Of a stretch of 7,060 bases of DNA, positions 1 through 6,608 are shown one piece after another. A model generated the notes under the pieces. That model saw only the letters and a list, made by a program, of their open reading frames with translations, ran no database searches and had not been told where the DNA came from. Both the position numbers and the translations under genes were made by a program. Position 1 is the stretch's first letter. The number at the start of each line of letters is the position of its first letter. The stretch comes from Thioalkalivibrio nitratireducens (GTDB taxonomy: Bacteria > Pseudomonadota > Gammaproteobacteria > Ectothiorhodospirales > Ectothiorhodospiraceae): positions 1 to 7,060 of the forward strand of contig JAABSN010000175.1 in NCBI GenBank assembly GCA_011390385.1, in the 5' to 3' direction.

Positions 1-205
1 ACTCCTCGCGGTCGATACGACCTCGCGCATACTCCTCGTCGAGCAGTTCAAGTGCGCTTTTGGTGCTGCCGTCACTGCCGCCACGGGATCCACCCCGAAA
101 CGCGGCAAGACCCCAGACCACCAGCAAAATGGGGATCAGCCAGAGAAGGAGCATCCATAGCCCTCCGCCACCAAAGCCAAACCCGTGTCCGAATCCTTCT
201 CCCAT
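1..205 (-). CDS. SHOCT-domain small membrane protein (5' part, C-terminus cut by window edge)
   Basis: The first 68 codons of a minus-strand gene are visible; the rest lies left of the window. Translation shows a Gly/Phe-rich N-terminus (MGEGFGHGFGFGGGG), one hydrophobic segment at about residues 16-36 (LWMLLLWLIPILLVVWGLAAF), a Gly/Ser linker, and then the start of a SHOCT motif at about 51-68 (ALELLDEEYARGRIDREE). SHOCT is a short C-terminal oligomerisation motif, common on small membrane or secreted proteins of unknown role. The ATG at 205 is preceded by GGGAGGA about 8 nt upstream, a strong ribosome binding site that fixes the start. The protein is probably anchored by its single helix with SHOCT in the cytoplasm. 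The exact function is unknown. The gene is 379 bp downstream of the ABC exporter on the same strand, so it probably has its own promoter, but I found no convincing one. Confidence 0.85.
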   Translation of the reverse strand, partial: MGEGFGHGFGFGGGGLWMLLLWLIPILLVVWGLAAFRGGSRGGSDGSTKSALELLDEEYARGRIDREE

Positions 206-584
206 ACCTTGTGTCCTCCCAACGATATCAGGGGTGGCCGCCAGCGCCATGGCAGTTTGGCCAAGACCCCAGTATGCCTCAGGGGACCGGACCGTAACCT
301 GACCGCGAAATTACATCTCTGTCATCGTTCCGCCGTTTTTTGAGCCGTGAACCGGCACGGCAGATCACGTGCGGCGGTTGAACCGGTTTGCGGGGATCCG
401 GTGGGACACTCTTGGCGTGGGGGGATGGTTTGCGGCGGCGCACAGGTCATCTTCCCCTTCGCGTTCCGGTTAAAACGGTTATGCGGATTCTCTACCGGCG
501 GCCGGGAGTCTGATGCGAACGATCACGGAGCCGGTTGCACGGATGAGGCGTAACGTTCGTTCACGTCAGCCCCAGGGCCACGGG
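206..584. other. gene-free gap of 379 bp
   Basis: No convincing gene is seen on either strand. The only plus-strand reading frame of note (from a GTG at 347) matches nothing I know and has no ribosome binding site. The gap holds a 6-bp hairpin at 344-361 and a longer stem-loop at 560-599, listed separately. It must carry the promoter of the SHOCT gene if that gene is not co-transcribed with the exporter, but no well-spaced -35/-10 pair was found by eye. Confidence 0.6.
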
Positions 585-599
585 TCAGGCCGACGTGAA
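560..599 (-). terminator. stem-loop spanning the exporter stop codon; possible 3' end structure
   Basis: Bases 560-571 and 588-599 form a 12-bp inverted repeat with one mismatch, which is a G-U wobble in minus-strand RNA (UUCACGUC pairs with GACGUGAA, GCC with GGC). The 16-nt loop contains the TGA stop of the ABC exporter at 585-587. No U-tract follows on either strand, so it is not a classical intrinsic terminator. It may protect the 3' end or mark a Rho-dependent end. Confidence 0.35.
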
Positions 600-2366
600 T
601 TGAAGGGCTGCCAAGCGTGCATAAATTCCCTCCTCTTCCAGCAGCTGCGTGTGCGACCCCTGGGCCACGATTCTGCCGCGATCCAGTACCACGATGCTGT
701 CGGCCGCCTGCACCGTTGCCAGCCGATGCGCGATCGTCAGTGTGGTTCGTCCACGACTGATCCGCTGCAGTGCCGCCTGCACCAGCCGCTCGCTCTCGGC
801 ATCCAGCGCGCTGGTGGCTTCATCGAGGAGCAGGATCGCCGGGTCCCGAAGGATCGCGCGCGCCAGTGCGATGCGAGCACGCTGGCCTCCCGAGAGCCGG
901 ACCCCGCGCTCTCCGAGGTGAGTATTCATGCCCTCCGGAAGCGCGCCGATAAAGTCCATTGCATAGGCTGCCTCGGCGGCCTCGCGGATGCTGGCTTCAG
1001 ACGCGTGTGGTGCCCCATAGGCGATGTTTTCCCGGACGCTCGCCGCGAACAGCACCGGCTGTTGCGGCACCAGCGCGATTCGACCCCGAAGCGCCGCGGT
1101 CTCCACCTCACGAATGTCGACACCATCGATCCGGATGCGACCGGCATCCGGATCATAGAAGCGGAGCAGCAACTGAAACAGAGTCGATTTGCCAGCTCCG
1201 GAAGGCCCGACCAGCGCCACCGAAGCCCCTGCCGAAATCTCCAGATCGATGCCCTGCAGAGCCGGTGGCTCCGGGCGCGAGGGGTAGGCAAAACACACGC
1301 CCTCGAATCGGATCGCGCCCGTCGCGGGCTCGGGAAGACGCGTCGGGTGCCTTGGCGGCGGCGGCCCGGAACGCGTCTGCAGTAGCACCAACAGCCGTTC
1401 GGCCGCACCGGCAGCGCGCAGCAACTCATTGGCGACTTCGCTGAGTGCGGCGACGGAGCCGGCAACCAGTACCGCATAGAACAGAAATGCCGCAAGCTCG
1501 CCCGGAGTGATGTCGCCAGCCAGAACGCTGTGACCCCCGACCCAGAGCACGCCGGTGATCAGCATGAACATCAGGAAGACGACCGATGCGGCCAGCAATG
1601 CTGTCATCGCAGCTCGGCGGATGGCGACGCCGAAAGCCGATTCAACGGCCAGGGCATAGCGGGCACGTTCCGCCGCCTCCTGCACATGGGACTGCACGGT
1701 CTGGATGGCGTACAGACTCTCGTCCACGCGTCCGCCGACTGCCGCGACCCGGTCCTGGGATTCGCGCGAGAGGCGGCGTACCCTGCGGCCCAGGGACCAC
1801 ACCGGCAGCGCGACCACGGGGAGACCCACCAGAAGCCAGGCGGTGAGCGTGGGGCTGGTCAGAAACATCAGGATGAGCCCGCCCAGAATCAGAATCAGAT
1901 TGCGCGCAGCGATCGCCAGTGTGCCGCCCACCACGACCTGAATGACGGTGGTATCCGCCGTGAGTCGCGAGACGACTTCACCGGTGCGAGTGCGCTCGAA
2001 AAAGCCGGGATCCATCTCGATCACATTTGCGAAGACTGCACGCCGCAGATCGGCGACCACGCGTTCACCCAGCCAGGTGACCAGGTAAATCCGCAAGCCC
2101 GCGCCCGCCGCCATCACCGCCACCGCTCCCAGCAAAGCCAGCAGTGCCCGATTCAGCGCGGCGGGATCCTGCTCACTGAGGCCAGCATCGATCAGAAGTC
2201 GGAGTACGAACCCGAACGCCAGGATGGCCCCGGCGCCAAGCAACAGCGCCAGCACGCCCAGCAGCAGGGTGCGCAGATAGGGACGGAGAAAGCGTGCCAG
2301 AGGCACGAGTACACGGAGGTCCCTTCCCACGGGACGTTGCGCGTCCCGATCGACCGAACTGTTCAT
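585..2366 (-). CDS. MsbA-like ABC exporter half-transporter (fused permease and ATPase)
   Basis: A 593-aa protein, the usual size for half-transporters of the MsbA/MdlB type, which act in the inner membrane as dimers and use ATP to export lipids or hydrophobic compounds. Six hydrophobic segments lie at about residues 34-59, 74-99, 150-171, 173-193, 254-278 and 289-311. The ATPase domain has an A-loop Tyr (FAYPSRP, Y361), Walker A GPSGAGKST (387-395), Q-loop VPQQPVLF (Q435), signature LSGGQ (491-495), Walker B ILLLDE with E516, D-loop SALD (519-522) and H-loop H547. All catalytic residues are intact. The ATG at 2366 is chosen because AGGAAG precedes it by 4 nt and it gives a normal N-terminus; an in-frame start at 2468 would add 34 residues of unlikely sequence. 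It resembles the MsbA-related permease/ATPase subgroup rather than lipid A flippase itself. The substrate cannot be read from the sequence. The gene stands alone, divergent from the small gene at 2650. Confidence 0.92.
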   Translation of the reverse strand: MNSSVDRDAQRPVGRDLRVLVPLARFLRPYLRTLLLGVLALLLGAGAILAFGFVLRLLIDAGLSEQDPAALNRALLALLGAVAVMAAGAGLRIYLVTWLGERVVADLRRAVFANVIEMDPGFFERTRTGEVVSRLTADTTVIQVVVGGTLAIAARNLILILGGLILMFLTSPTLTAWLLVGLPVVALPVWSLGRRVRRLSRESQDRVAAVGGRVDESLYAIQTVQSHVQEAAERARYALAVESAFGVAIRRAAMTALLAASVVFLMFMLITGVLWVGGHSVLAGDITPGELAAFLFYAVLVAGSVAALSEVANELLRAAGAAERLLVLLQTRSGPPPPRHPTRLPEPATGAIRFEGVCFAYPSRPEPPALQGIDLEISAGASVALVGPSGAGKSTLFQLLLRFYDPDAGRIRIDGVDIREVETAALRGRIALVPQQPVLFAASVRENIAYGAPHASEASIREAAEAAYAMDFIGALPEGMNTHLGERGVRLSGGQRARIALARAILRDPAILLLDEATSALDAESERLVQAALQRISRGRTTLTIAHRLATVQAADSIVVLDRGRIVAQGSHTQLLEEEGIYARLAALQFTSA

Positions 2367-2633
2367 CGGGCTTCCTGGAATGGGCTGCGGGGGGAGGGGT
2401 TCAGAACATGACCTCGGAGTGTTGTTCAGGGGTATGGCAGGGACTGTGCCCGTTTCTCTGAACTGCATGTGGGGCAGAGGGTCCGGCGGTTGGGTATTGT
2501 GGAGGCTCGAGTCAGGGCGCCGGAGCAGCCATCAGAAGGGTCGCTGCAACGGGCGCCTTGCTGCCACCAGGACCCGCGTGCCGCGAAAGCTCCGGATTCG
2601 TTACCATGACCTCCGGCTCGAGTGTAACGGGTC

Positions 2634-2639
2634 AGGAGG
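2634..2639 (+). promoter_or_regulatory. ribosome binding site AGGAGG of the small plus-strand gene
   Basis: A perfect AGGAGG lies 10 nt before the ATG at 2650 and 4 nt before an in-frame GTG at 2644. It is the best evidence that the small downstream frame is translated. The spacing slightly favours the ATG. Confidence 0.6.
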
Positions 2640-2649
2640 CGCGGTGCCG

Positions 2650-2862
2650 ATGCGCGATGGATTGTTGCCCAGGGGCGAGCCCCTTCGGCGGGCGATACGA
2701 TGGCTCTCCGAGCAGGGACGTCACGACCATGCTGCGATCACGGAGGCCGCGCGCCGCTTCGACCTGTCGCCTGCTGACGAGGCCTTCCTGCGCGAGCACT
2801 TTCATAAGGAAGTGTTGATCAATTCGTCATCGCGAGGAGCGGAGCGACGCGGCGATCCATAA
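2650..2862 (+). CDS. small conserved-looking hypothetical protein, 70 aa, with repeat-derived C-terminus
   Basis: The frame encodes MRDGLLPRGEPLRRAIRW, then a helical, charged core ending in RRFDLSPADEAFLREHF at about residue 51. I recall similar short proteins (LPRGEPLRRA...WLSEQ...RFDLSP.DE.FL) as uncharacterised genes in gammaproteobacteria, but cannot name a family or function. A perfect AGGAGG upstream supports translation. The start is the ATG at 2650, with a GTG at 2644 as alternative. From about residue 59 the protein is encoded by a dispersed palindromic repeat (SSRGAERRGDP, then TAA), so the native C-terminus was probably replaced when the repeat inserted. It is soluble, with no signal peptide or membrane segment. 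It is the only plus-strand gene here, divergent from the exporter (283 bp between starts) and convergent with the transglycosylase. No clear promoter was seen. Confidence 0.6.
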   Translation: MRDGLLPRGEPLRRAIRWLSEQGRHDHAAITEAARRFDLSPADEAFLREHFHKEVLINSSSRGAERRGDP

Positions 2863-2973
2863 GACGCTGTTTTCAGAGGCGCGGCTTGGATTACTCGCTG
2901 CGCTCGCCCTTCGGGCCAGCCTTCGGCTGTTCAACGCGCTTCGCGCATTAGTGCCGCGCTTCGCTCGCAATGG
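2826..2973. repeat. MITE-like dispersed palindromic element (CGTCATYGCGAG family)
   Basis: The left end (2826-2860) reads CGTCATCGCGAGGAGCGGAG and continues to GGCGATCCA. The right end (2956-2973) reads, on the minus strand, CCATTGCGAGCGAAGCGC. The two ends are therefore related and inverted. A third related arm, TGGATTACTCGCTGCGCTCG, starts at 2887. I recognise this as a dispersed intergenic repeat seen in many bacterial genomes (consensus near CGTCATTGCGAGGAGCGAAG). It encodes no transposase. The interior contains three short perfect hairpins with TTC loops. Exact ends are approximate because no flanking duplication could be seen. Confidence 0.75.
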
Positions 2974-3036
2974 CAAGTACACTAATCGGCATTTCCATAG
3001 TGGGCAAGCCATACGGAAAGCTCGTTACCCAGCAGC

Positions 3037-3068
3037 GTAGGGTGTCAATGAGCGCAGCGAATTGCACC
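3037..3068 (+). repeat. REP element 1 (GTAG foot plus hairpin)
   Basis: It begins with GTAG (3037-3040), followed by an imperfect 28-nt palindrome from GGTGTCAATGAGC to ATTGCACC. The fold is GGTG/CACC, a bulged T, CAAT/ATTG, a tandem G-A mismatch, and a GC-GCA-GC mini-hairpin. A GTAG foot before an imperfect palindrome is typical of REP sequences mobilised by RAYT-type transposases; no such transposase is in the window. Confidence 0.7.
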
Positions 3069-3155
3069 GTTTGAGGCTTGGGGCCGGGGCCGGCGTGGCA
3101 TCGGTGCGGTTCGGCTGCGCCTCACGGCACCCTGCGAGACACGCTTTCACGCCAA
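3069..3155. repeat. long dispersed repeat, copy A, containing inverted REP element 2
   Basis: This block is repeated in inverted orientation at 6967-7060. The best-matching core is GGCCGGCGTGG, two variable bases, TCGGTGCGGTTCGGCT, one variable base, then CGCCTCACGGCACCCT. A shared CTTTCACGC-AA tail ends at 3155. Within it, 3103-3135 read on the minus strand is a second REP hairpin with a degenerate GCAG foot. With REP element 1 it forms a head-to-head pair, the arrangement called a BIME. Confidence 0.75.
3103..3135 (-). repeat. REP element 2 (inverted partner of REP 1)
   Basis: Read on the minus strand it begins GCAG and then GGTGCCGTGAGGCGCAGCC, ending GAACCGCACC. The 29-nt palindrome pairs GGTGC/GCACC, has a C-C mismatch, GT/AC, a tandem G-A mismatch, then GGC/GCC closing a GCA loop. 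It differs from REP element 3 by one base in the loop. Confidence 0.7.
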
Positions 3156-3219
3156 CGTTCATGACGAGCGGCCGTCCCGACCATGAGACCAATGGGGTTC
3201 GTGCCTGTATGCTCGCGGG

Positions 3220-4416
3220 TCACGGGTCGATGCCAAGCCTGGCAAGCAGGGTCCTGCTGGGGAAACCGTCCGCCACCATGCCGGTGGCCTGTTGATACCG
3301 GCTGATGGCGCTGCGTGTGGCAGGTCCAAGGATGCCATCCGCCTCACCGCTATCGAAGCCCTTTTCGTTCAGTATCGACTGCAATCGCATTACATGTTCG
3401 CGGGACATGCGCGGCGCATTCTCGGGTGGGGGGGTGTGCAGCCGGCCACCGCCGGCAATGCGGTCGGCCAGGTGGCCGACTGAAAGGGCGTAGAACTCCG
3501 AACGGTTCCAACCCATGATCACGTTGAAGTTGGGATAAACCAGGAACGCCGGACCCTCGTGCCCTGCCGGCACCAGCAATGCCGAAAGCAGGTCCGAATC
3601 GGCCACTGGGTGGCCATCGATATCTGTGACGCCCGCTTTGCGCCACTCGCTGAGCGGCTTTCGTGCGGTTCGCCCGGCCTGGCTGTAATCGAAACCATCG
3701 GGCAGCAGCACTTCCCTCCCCCAACGATGTTCGGGATCCCAGCCGAGGCTGTTCAGGAAGTTGCCGGCGGACATCATCGCATCCGGAATGCTGTTCCAGA
3801 GGTCGCGTCTGCCATTACCGTCACCGTCAACGGCATAACGAAGAAAGACCGACGGCATGAACTGAACATGGCCCATCGCGCCAGCCCATGAACCTTCCAT
3901 CCGTTCCAGCGAGACGGCTCCCTCCTCGATGATGCGCAGCGCGGCGATCAGTTCCCGGGTGAAGAACTCGGCCCGGCGCGGGTTGCACGCCAGCGTGGCA
4001 AGCGCGCTGGGGACCGATGTCTGACCGAAATAGCTGCCGTAGTTGGTTTCCAGCCCCCAGAACGCAACAAGGTAGGCAGGAGGGACGCCGGTTTCGGCCT
4101 GTACTCTTTCGAGCAACTCACGGTGGTTGTGCAGCATCGCCCGCCCCTGGAGGATCCGCTGAGCCGTGACCCGACGGTTGAGATAGTCGACGAAAGGCGT
4201 GGTGAATTCCGGCTGGCGCTGGTCCAGTTCGATGACACGATCCAGATGTTCAACCCGTGCGAGCACGTAGTCGGCGACTTCCGGGGCGACATTCTCCTGC
4301 ACAGCCCGGGCACGGATATCGCTGACACATGCCTCGAACGACGGCGAGGCGATAACCGTCATTGGCGTGAGCATCACCGCCAGAAGACCGGCGAAAAGAG
4401 GTTTCATGTTCATCAT
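3220..4416 (-). CDS. periplasmic lytic murein transglycosylase, MltB family, with C-terminal peptidoglycan-binding domain
   Basis: A 398-aa protein of the MltB-2 type (SLT_2 domain plus PG_binding_1). Such enzymes cleave the MurNAc-GlcNAc bond of peptidoglycan, forming 1,6-anhydro ends, during wall remodelling. A signal peptide covers about residues 1-23. There is no lipobox, so the enzyme is predicted to be soluble in the periplasm, unlike the lipoprotein MltB of E. coli. The catalytic Glu is E123 in WGLETNYGSYFG. GSWAGAMGHVQFMPS (175-189) is the conserved substrate-groove motif. DGDGNGRRDLW (198-208) resembles the calcium-binding loop of MltB. The C-terminal domain (about 337-396) shows the LQ..LN..GF..GE.DGILGPAT pattern of peptidoglycan-binding repeats. 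The start is the first of ATGs at 4416, 4413 and 4407; the ribosome binding site is weak (GAGA), so the exact choice is uncertain. A candidate promoter lies upstream, and the gene follows the GGDEF gene by 131 bp. Confidence 0.93.
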   Translation of the reverse strand: MMNMKPLFAGLLAVMLTPMTVIASPSFEACVSDIRARAVQENVAPEVADYVLARVEHLDRVIELDQRQPEFTTPFVDYLNRRVTAQRILQGRAMLHNHRELLERVQAETGVPPAYLVAFWGLETNYGSYFGQTSVPSALATLACNPRRAEFFTRELIAALRIIEEGAVSLERMEGSWAGAMGHVQFMPSVFLRYAVDGDGNGRRDLWNSIPDAMMSAGNFLNSLGWDPEHRWGREVLLPDGFDYSQAGRTARKPLSEWRKAGVTDIDGHPVADSDLLSALLVPAGHEGPAFLVYPNFNVIMGWNRSEFYALSVGHLADRIAGGGRLHTPPPENAPRMSREHVMRLQSILNEKGFDSGEADGILGPATRSAISRYQQATGMVADGFPSRTLLARLGIDP

Positions 4417-4480
4417 CGGGGATCTCGCGGAGATGGAATCGTAATCGGAAAGAAGCGGGTGCCGCCGTCTTTACGACATG

Positions 4481-4509
4481 ACCGTATGAGGACGAAAGCG
4501 CCCGGTCAA
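4481..4509 (-). promoter_or_regulatory. candidate sigma-70 promoter of the transglycosylase gene
   Basis: On the minus strand TTGACC (4509-4504) is separated by exactly 17 bp from TACGGT (4486-4481). The -35 is one base from consensus and the -10 is moderate. Transcription would start near 4474, giving a 5' leader of roughly 58 nt. It lies in the 131-bp gap after the GGDEF gene, so the transglycosylase can be expressed independently of the operon upstream. Confidence 0.5.
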
Positions 4510-4547
4510 GGCTCGATCCGACGCAGATCGGCGCAGACACATTTCGC

Positions 4548-5534
4548 TCACGGGCCGGCCTGCCGTTCCGGGGCTTCCTCTGCAACCCGGACCAGGTCAC
4601 GGCCATCGCGCTTGGCTTGATAAAGCGCTTGATCCGCCCGTTTGAACAGCCCTTCGGAGTCCTCTTTCGGACCGAGCCAGCCCGCGACTCCCACACTGGC
4701 GGTGATCGGTGCGACGCCCTCGGGCATTGGAGTCTTCCCGACGCGGAGGCGCATGCGTTCGGCCAGCAACCGGGCGGCACCTGTTCCGGTGGCCGGCACC
4801 AGGATGGCGAACTCCTCGCCTCCCCATCGCGCGACCGTATCAACCTTGCGTGCCTCGGCACGTAGCGACCCGGCAACGGCCCTGAGCACCTCATCACCGA
4901 CAGCATGGCCGAAACGGTCGTTGACTCGCTTGAAATGGTCCAGATCGACGATCAGTAACGAAAGTGCCTGACCATAGCGCGCCGAACGCTCGATTTCATG
5001 TTCCAGGTTTCGGTCGAAGGCTCGCCGATTGGCGAGGTCGGTCAGGGAGTCGGTGAAGGTCAGTCGTTCCACCTCCGCGTTGCGCCGCTCCAACTCGCGA
5101 TGGGTCTTGGCGAGCAGACGTTCCTTCGCTGCATACTCTTCGGTAAGCCGGAACAACTCTTGCCGAAGATTCCGGTCCGCTGCGATATCACGCTCGCATG
5201 CCACCAGCAGCTGGTGTTCCACCCGGTGCACCACTCCCAACCAGGTGTCCGAGTCACAGTCGACATTGCCCACGGTCATCAGTCCCCGGTACACGAGACC
5301 GGTCCGGTTGTTTTCATCCATCCGGTTCAGTTCGGCAATTCCCGGATTCACGAACAAGGCCGCCGGATCCGAGGTCAAGGGCATGTGCTCCAACAGGCCC
5401 AGAAATCCACGATTCGCCTCCACCAGTGCGCCGTCGGCGCCGAACACGGCCAGTATCGTGCTGGTGGAATCGTTGAAGAAGTGCAGGAACTGCGCACGAG
5501 GTTTGATTGCGCTCGCGGGTCTGCGGGCAGTCAC
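4548..5534 (-). CDS. PAS-like sensor / GGDEF diguanylate cyclase
   Basis: A 328-aa cytoplasmic protein predicted to make cyclic di-GMP from two GTP. Residues about 15-110 look like a PAS-type fold (LAVFGADGALVEANRGFLGLL), followed by a long charged helix or coiled coil (about 118-160) that would transmit the signal. The cyclase domain starts at TDSLTDLANRR (161-171). It has metal-binding D197 in DLDHFKRVND, base-contacting N205, and the active-site motif GGEEF at 238-242. An RxxD product-inhibition site is present as RKVD (229-232), so both catalysis and feedback inhibition look intact. No EAL domain, signal peptide or membrane segment is seen. The GTG at 5534 is chosen because it overlaps the upstream stop as GTGA, implying translational coupling; an upstream in-frame GTG at 5597 would overlap the previous gene by 67 bp. 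The signal sensed by the PAS-like domain is unknown. Confidence 0.92.
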   Translation of the reverse strand: MTARRPASAIKPRAQFLHFFNDSTSTILAVFGADGALVEANRGFLGLLEHMPLTSDPAALFVNPGIAELNRMDENNRTGLVYRGLMTVGNVDCDSDTWLGVVHRVEHQLLVACERDIAADRNLRQELFRLTEEYAAKERLLAKTHRELERRNAEVERLTFTDSLTDLANRRAFDRNLEHEIERSARYGQALSLLIVDLDHFKRVNDRFGHAVGDEVLRAVAGSLRAEARKVDTVARWGGEEFAILVPATGTGAARLLAERMRLRVGKTPMPEGVAPITASVGVAGWLGPKEDSEGLFKRADQALYQAKRDGRDLVRVAEEAPERQAGP

Positions 5535-6598
5535 GGCCAGATGTCCGGAACCGACGTGACGCTGGGATAGCAACCGTCCAGACCGAAGCGAGAACACAGA
5601 AAACCGAGACCGGCAAGCCCGGGCCCTCCGGCAATGATGCGCGGAGGCTCCGGGGCCAGTCGTTCACGTATTCCGGCAACAGCTTCCTTCAGCACGGGAA
5701 TCTGTCGCCCGAGCGACAGCGACAATGCCACCACATCAGGACGAGTGTTCTCCACCTGCAGGAGCAGGTCTTCCGTCGGCGTATCGGCGCCAAGGAACTG
5801 CACCGACCAGCCCTTGAGCTCGAACGCATCCGCGAGGATACGCAACCCCAGTTGATGGTGGTTGTTGGCCACACACGCGAGCAATACGGAGCGATGGATC
5901 GGATCCGCAAACGGCGCATTCACGAACTCCCGTACCAGAAGTTTCTGGATGATCGCGCTGGCCAGATGTTCCTGGGCAACACTGATTTCGCGGCGTTGCC
6001 ACATCTCACCAATCGCACCCATCACCGGCTGCACCAGCCCTTCCGCCATTCGTATGTAACCACGTTCCCGTGTGACTTCGGATACGATCGCGGCCGATCG
6101 GGCCGAGTCTCCAGCGACCAGCGCGGAGACGAGTTGCTGACGCGTCGCAGGATCGACATCGCTGCCGGCAGAGTCCGTGGGCGGGACGGCGCCCGCTGCA
6201 CTCGCCGCTGCAACGGTTCCCTTGGCCAGCGCCTGTTTCCCTGCGGCAAGGATCGGGGCCACTTCCGCCCACTGTTCGGCGGCCAGCCGTTCGTGGAGTA
6301 TCGAGGCCATGCCATCGACGGAAAGCTCGACGGAACCATCGGGAACCTCGTAGTTCCGCATCAGCTCGACCAGCCAGGAAAGATAATTCACGAACGGGCC
6401 GGGATCACCCGCCGCGACAGCGCCCAGAAGAAAGTCCAGGTGCCAGTTCAGATCCGCGCGACAATGTGCTCGCCCCGCCTCGCCCCACGGCGCCAACTGC
6501 TCGCCCATCCGGTCGTAGATATACCGTGTGCCCTCTTCCAGTGCTTCGGCGCGAAGGGCTTCGATCGCTCGCTCGGTTCCGGAGGGCAATTCACTCAT
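5531..6598 (-). CDS. cobalamin (B12)-binding sensor-like protein, CarH/MtbC-like, without a DNA-binding domain
   Basis: A 355-aa soluble protein. Residues about 8-125 form a helix-rich domain (ADLNWHLDFLLGAVAAGDPG, then F..YLSWLVELM) that I cannot assign to a named family. A low-complexity Ala-rich linker (about 125-150) follows. Residues about 150-230 look like the B12-binding four-helix cap, with W200 and E210-H211 in the Wx9EH spacing known from CarH-type cobalamin photoreceptors. Residues about 235-355 are the Rossmann-like B12 domain: NHHQLG places the lower axial ligand at H248 (the DxHxxG motif with Asn in first place), then WSVQFLGADTP, SLSLG (293-297) and AGGPGL (323-328). No MerR helix-turn-helix, methyltransferase or kinase domain is present, so output is presumably through a partner, most simply the coupled GGDEF cyclase. 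The ATG at 6598 follows the upstream stop by 10 bp and has only a weak ribosome binding site. Confidence 0.88.
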   Translation of the reverse strand: MSELPSGTERAIEALRAEALEEGTRYIYDRMGEQLAPWGEAGRAHCRADLNWHLDFLLGAVAAGDPGPFVNYLSWLVELMRNYEVPDGSVELSVDGMASILHERLAAEQWAEVAPILAAGKQALAKGTVAAASAAGAVPPTDSAGSDVDPATRQQLVSALVAGDSARSAAIVSEVTRERGYIRMAEGLVQPVMGAIGEMWQRREISVAQEHLASAIIQKLLVREFVNAPFADPIHRSVLLACVANNHHQLGLRILADAFELKGWSVQFLGADTPTEDLLLQVENTRPDVVALSLSLGRQIPVLKEAVAGIRERLAPEPPRIIAGGPGLAGLGFLCSRFGLDGCYPSVTSVPDIWP

Positions 6599-6608
6599 TT
6601 CGCAACCA

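Noticed and set aside
344..361. Hairpin GCCGTG-AACCGG-CACGGC next to a T/A run
   Set aside because: On the minus strand the stem is followed by A residues rather than T, and on the plus strand the T-run precedes the stem. It cannot be an intrinsic terminator in either direction.
513..1385. Plus-strand open frame (290 codons) opposite the ATPase domain
   Set aside because: It lies antisense to intact Walker A, signature and Walker B motifs and shows no family resemblance.
1530..2411. Long plus-strand open frame (293 codons) opposite the ABC exporter
   Set aside because: Its translation is Gln/His/Arg-rich with no recognisable domain, and the opposite strand encodes a complete ABC transporter. 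It is a shadow frame of GC-rich coding DNA.
2367..2649. Divergent promoters between the exporter and the small gene
   Set aside because: Several single boxes resemble -10 or -35 hexamers, but no pair has acceptable spacing, so none is reported.
2827..3012. Minus-strand 61-codon frame within the repeat block
   Set aside because: Nearly all of it is the palindromic repeat translated (LPLRAKRG, LWIAASLRSS), a common source of false hypothetical proteins.
4500..4547. Possible terminator after the GGDEF gene
   Set aside because: Only a 5-bp pairing (CGATC/GATCG) with no U-tract was found, which is too weak to call.
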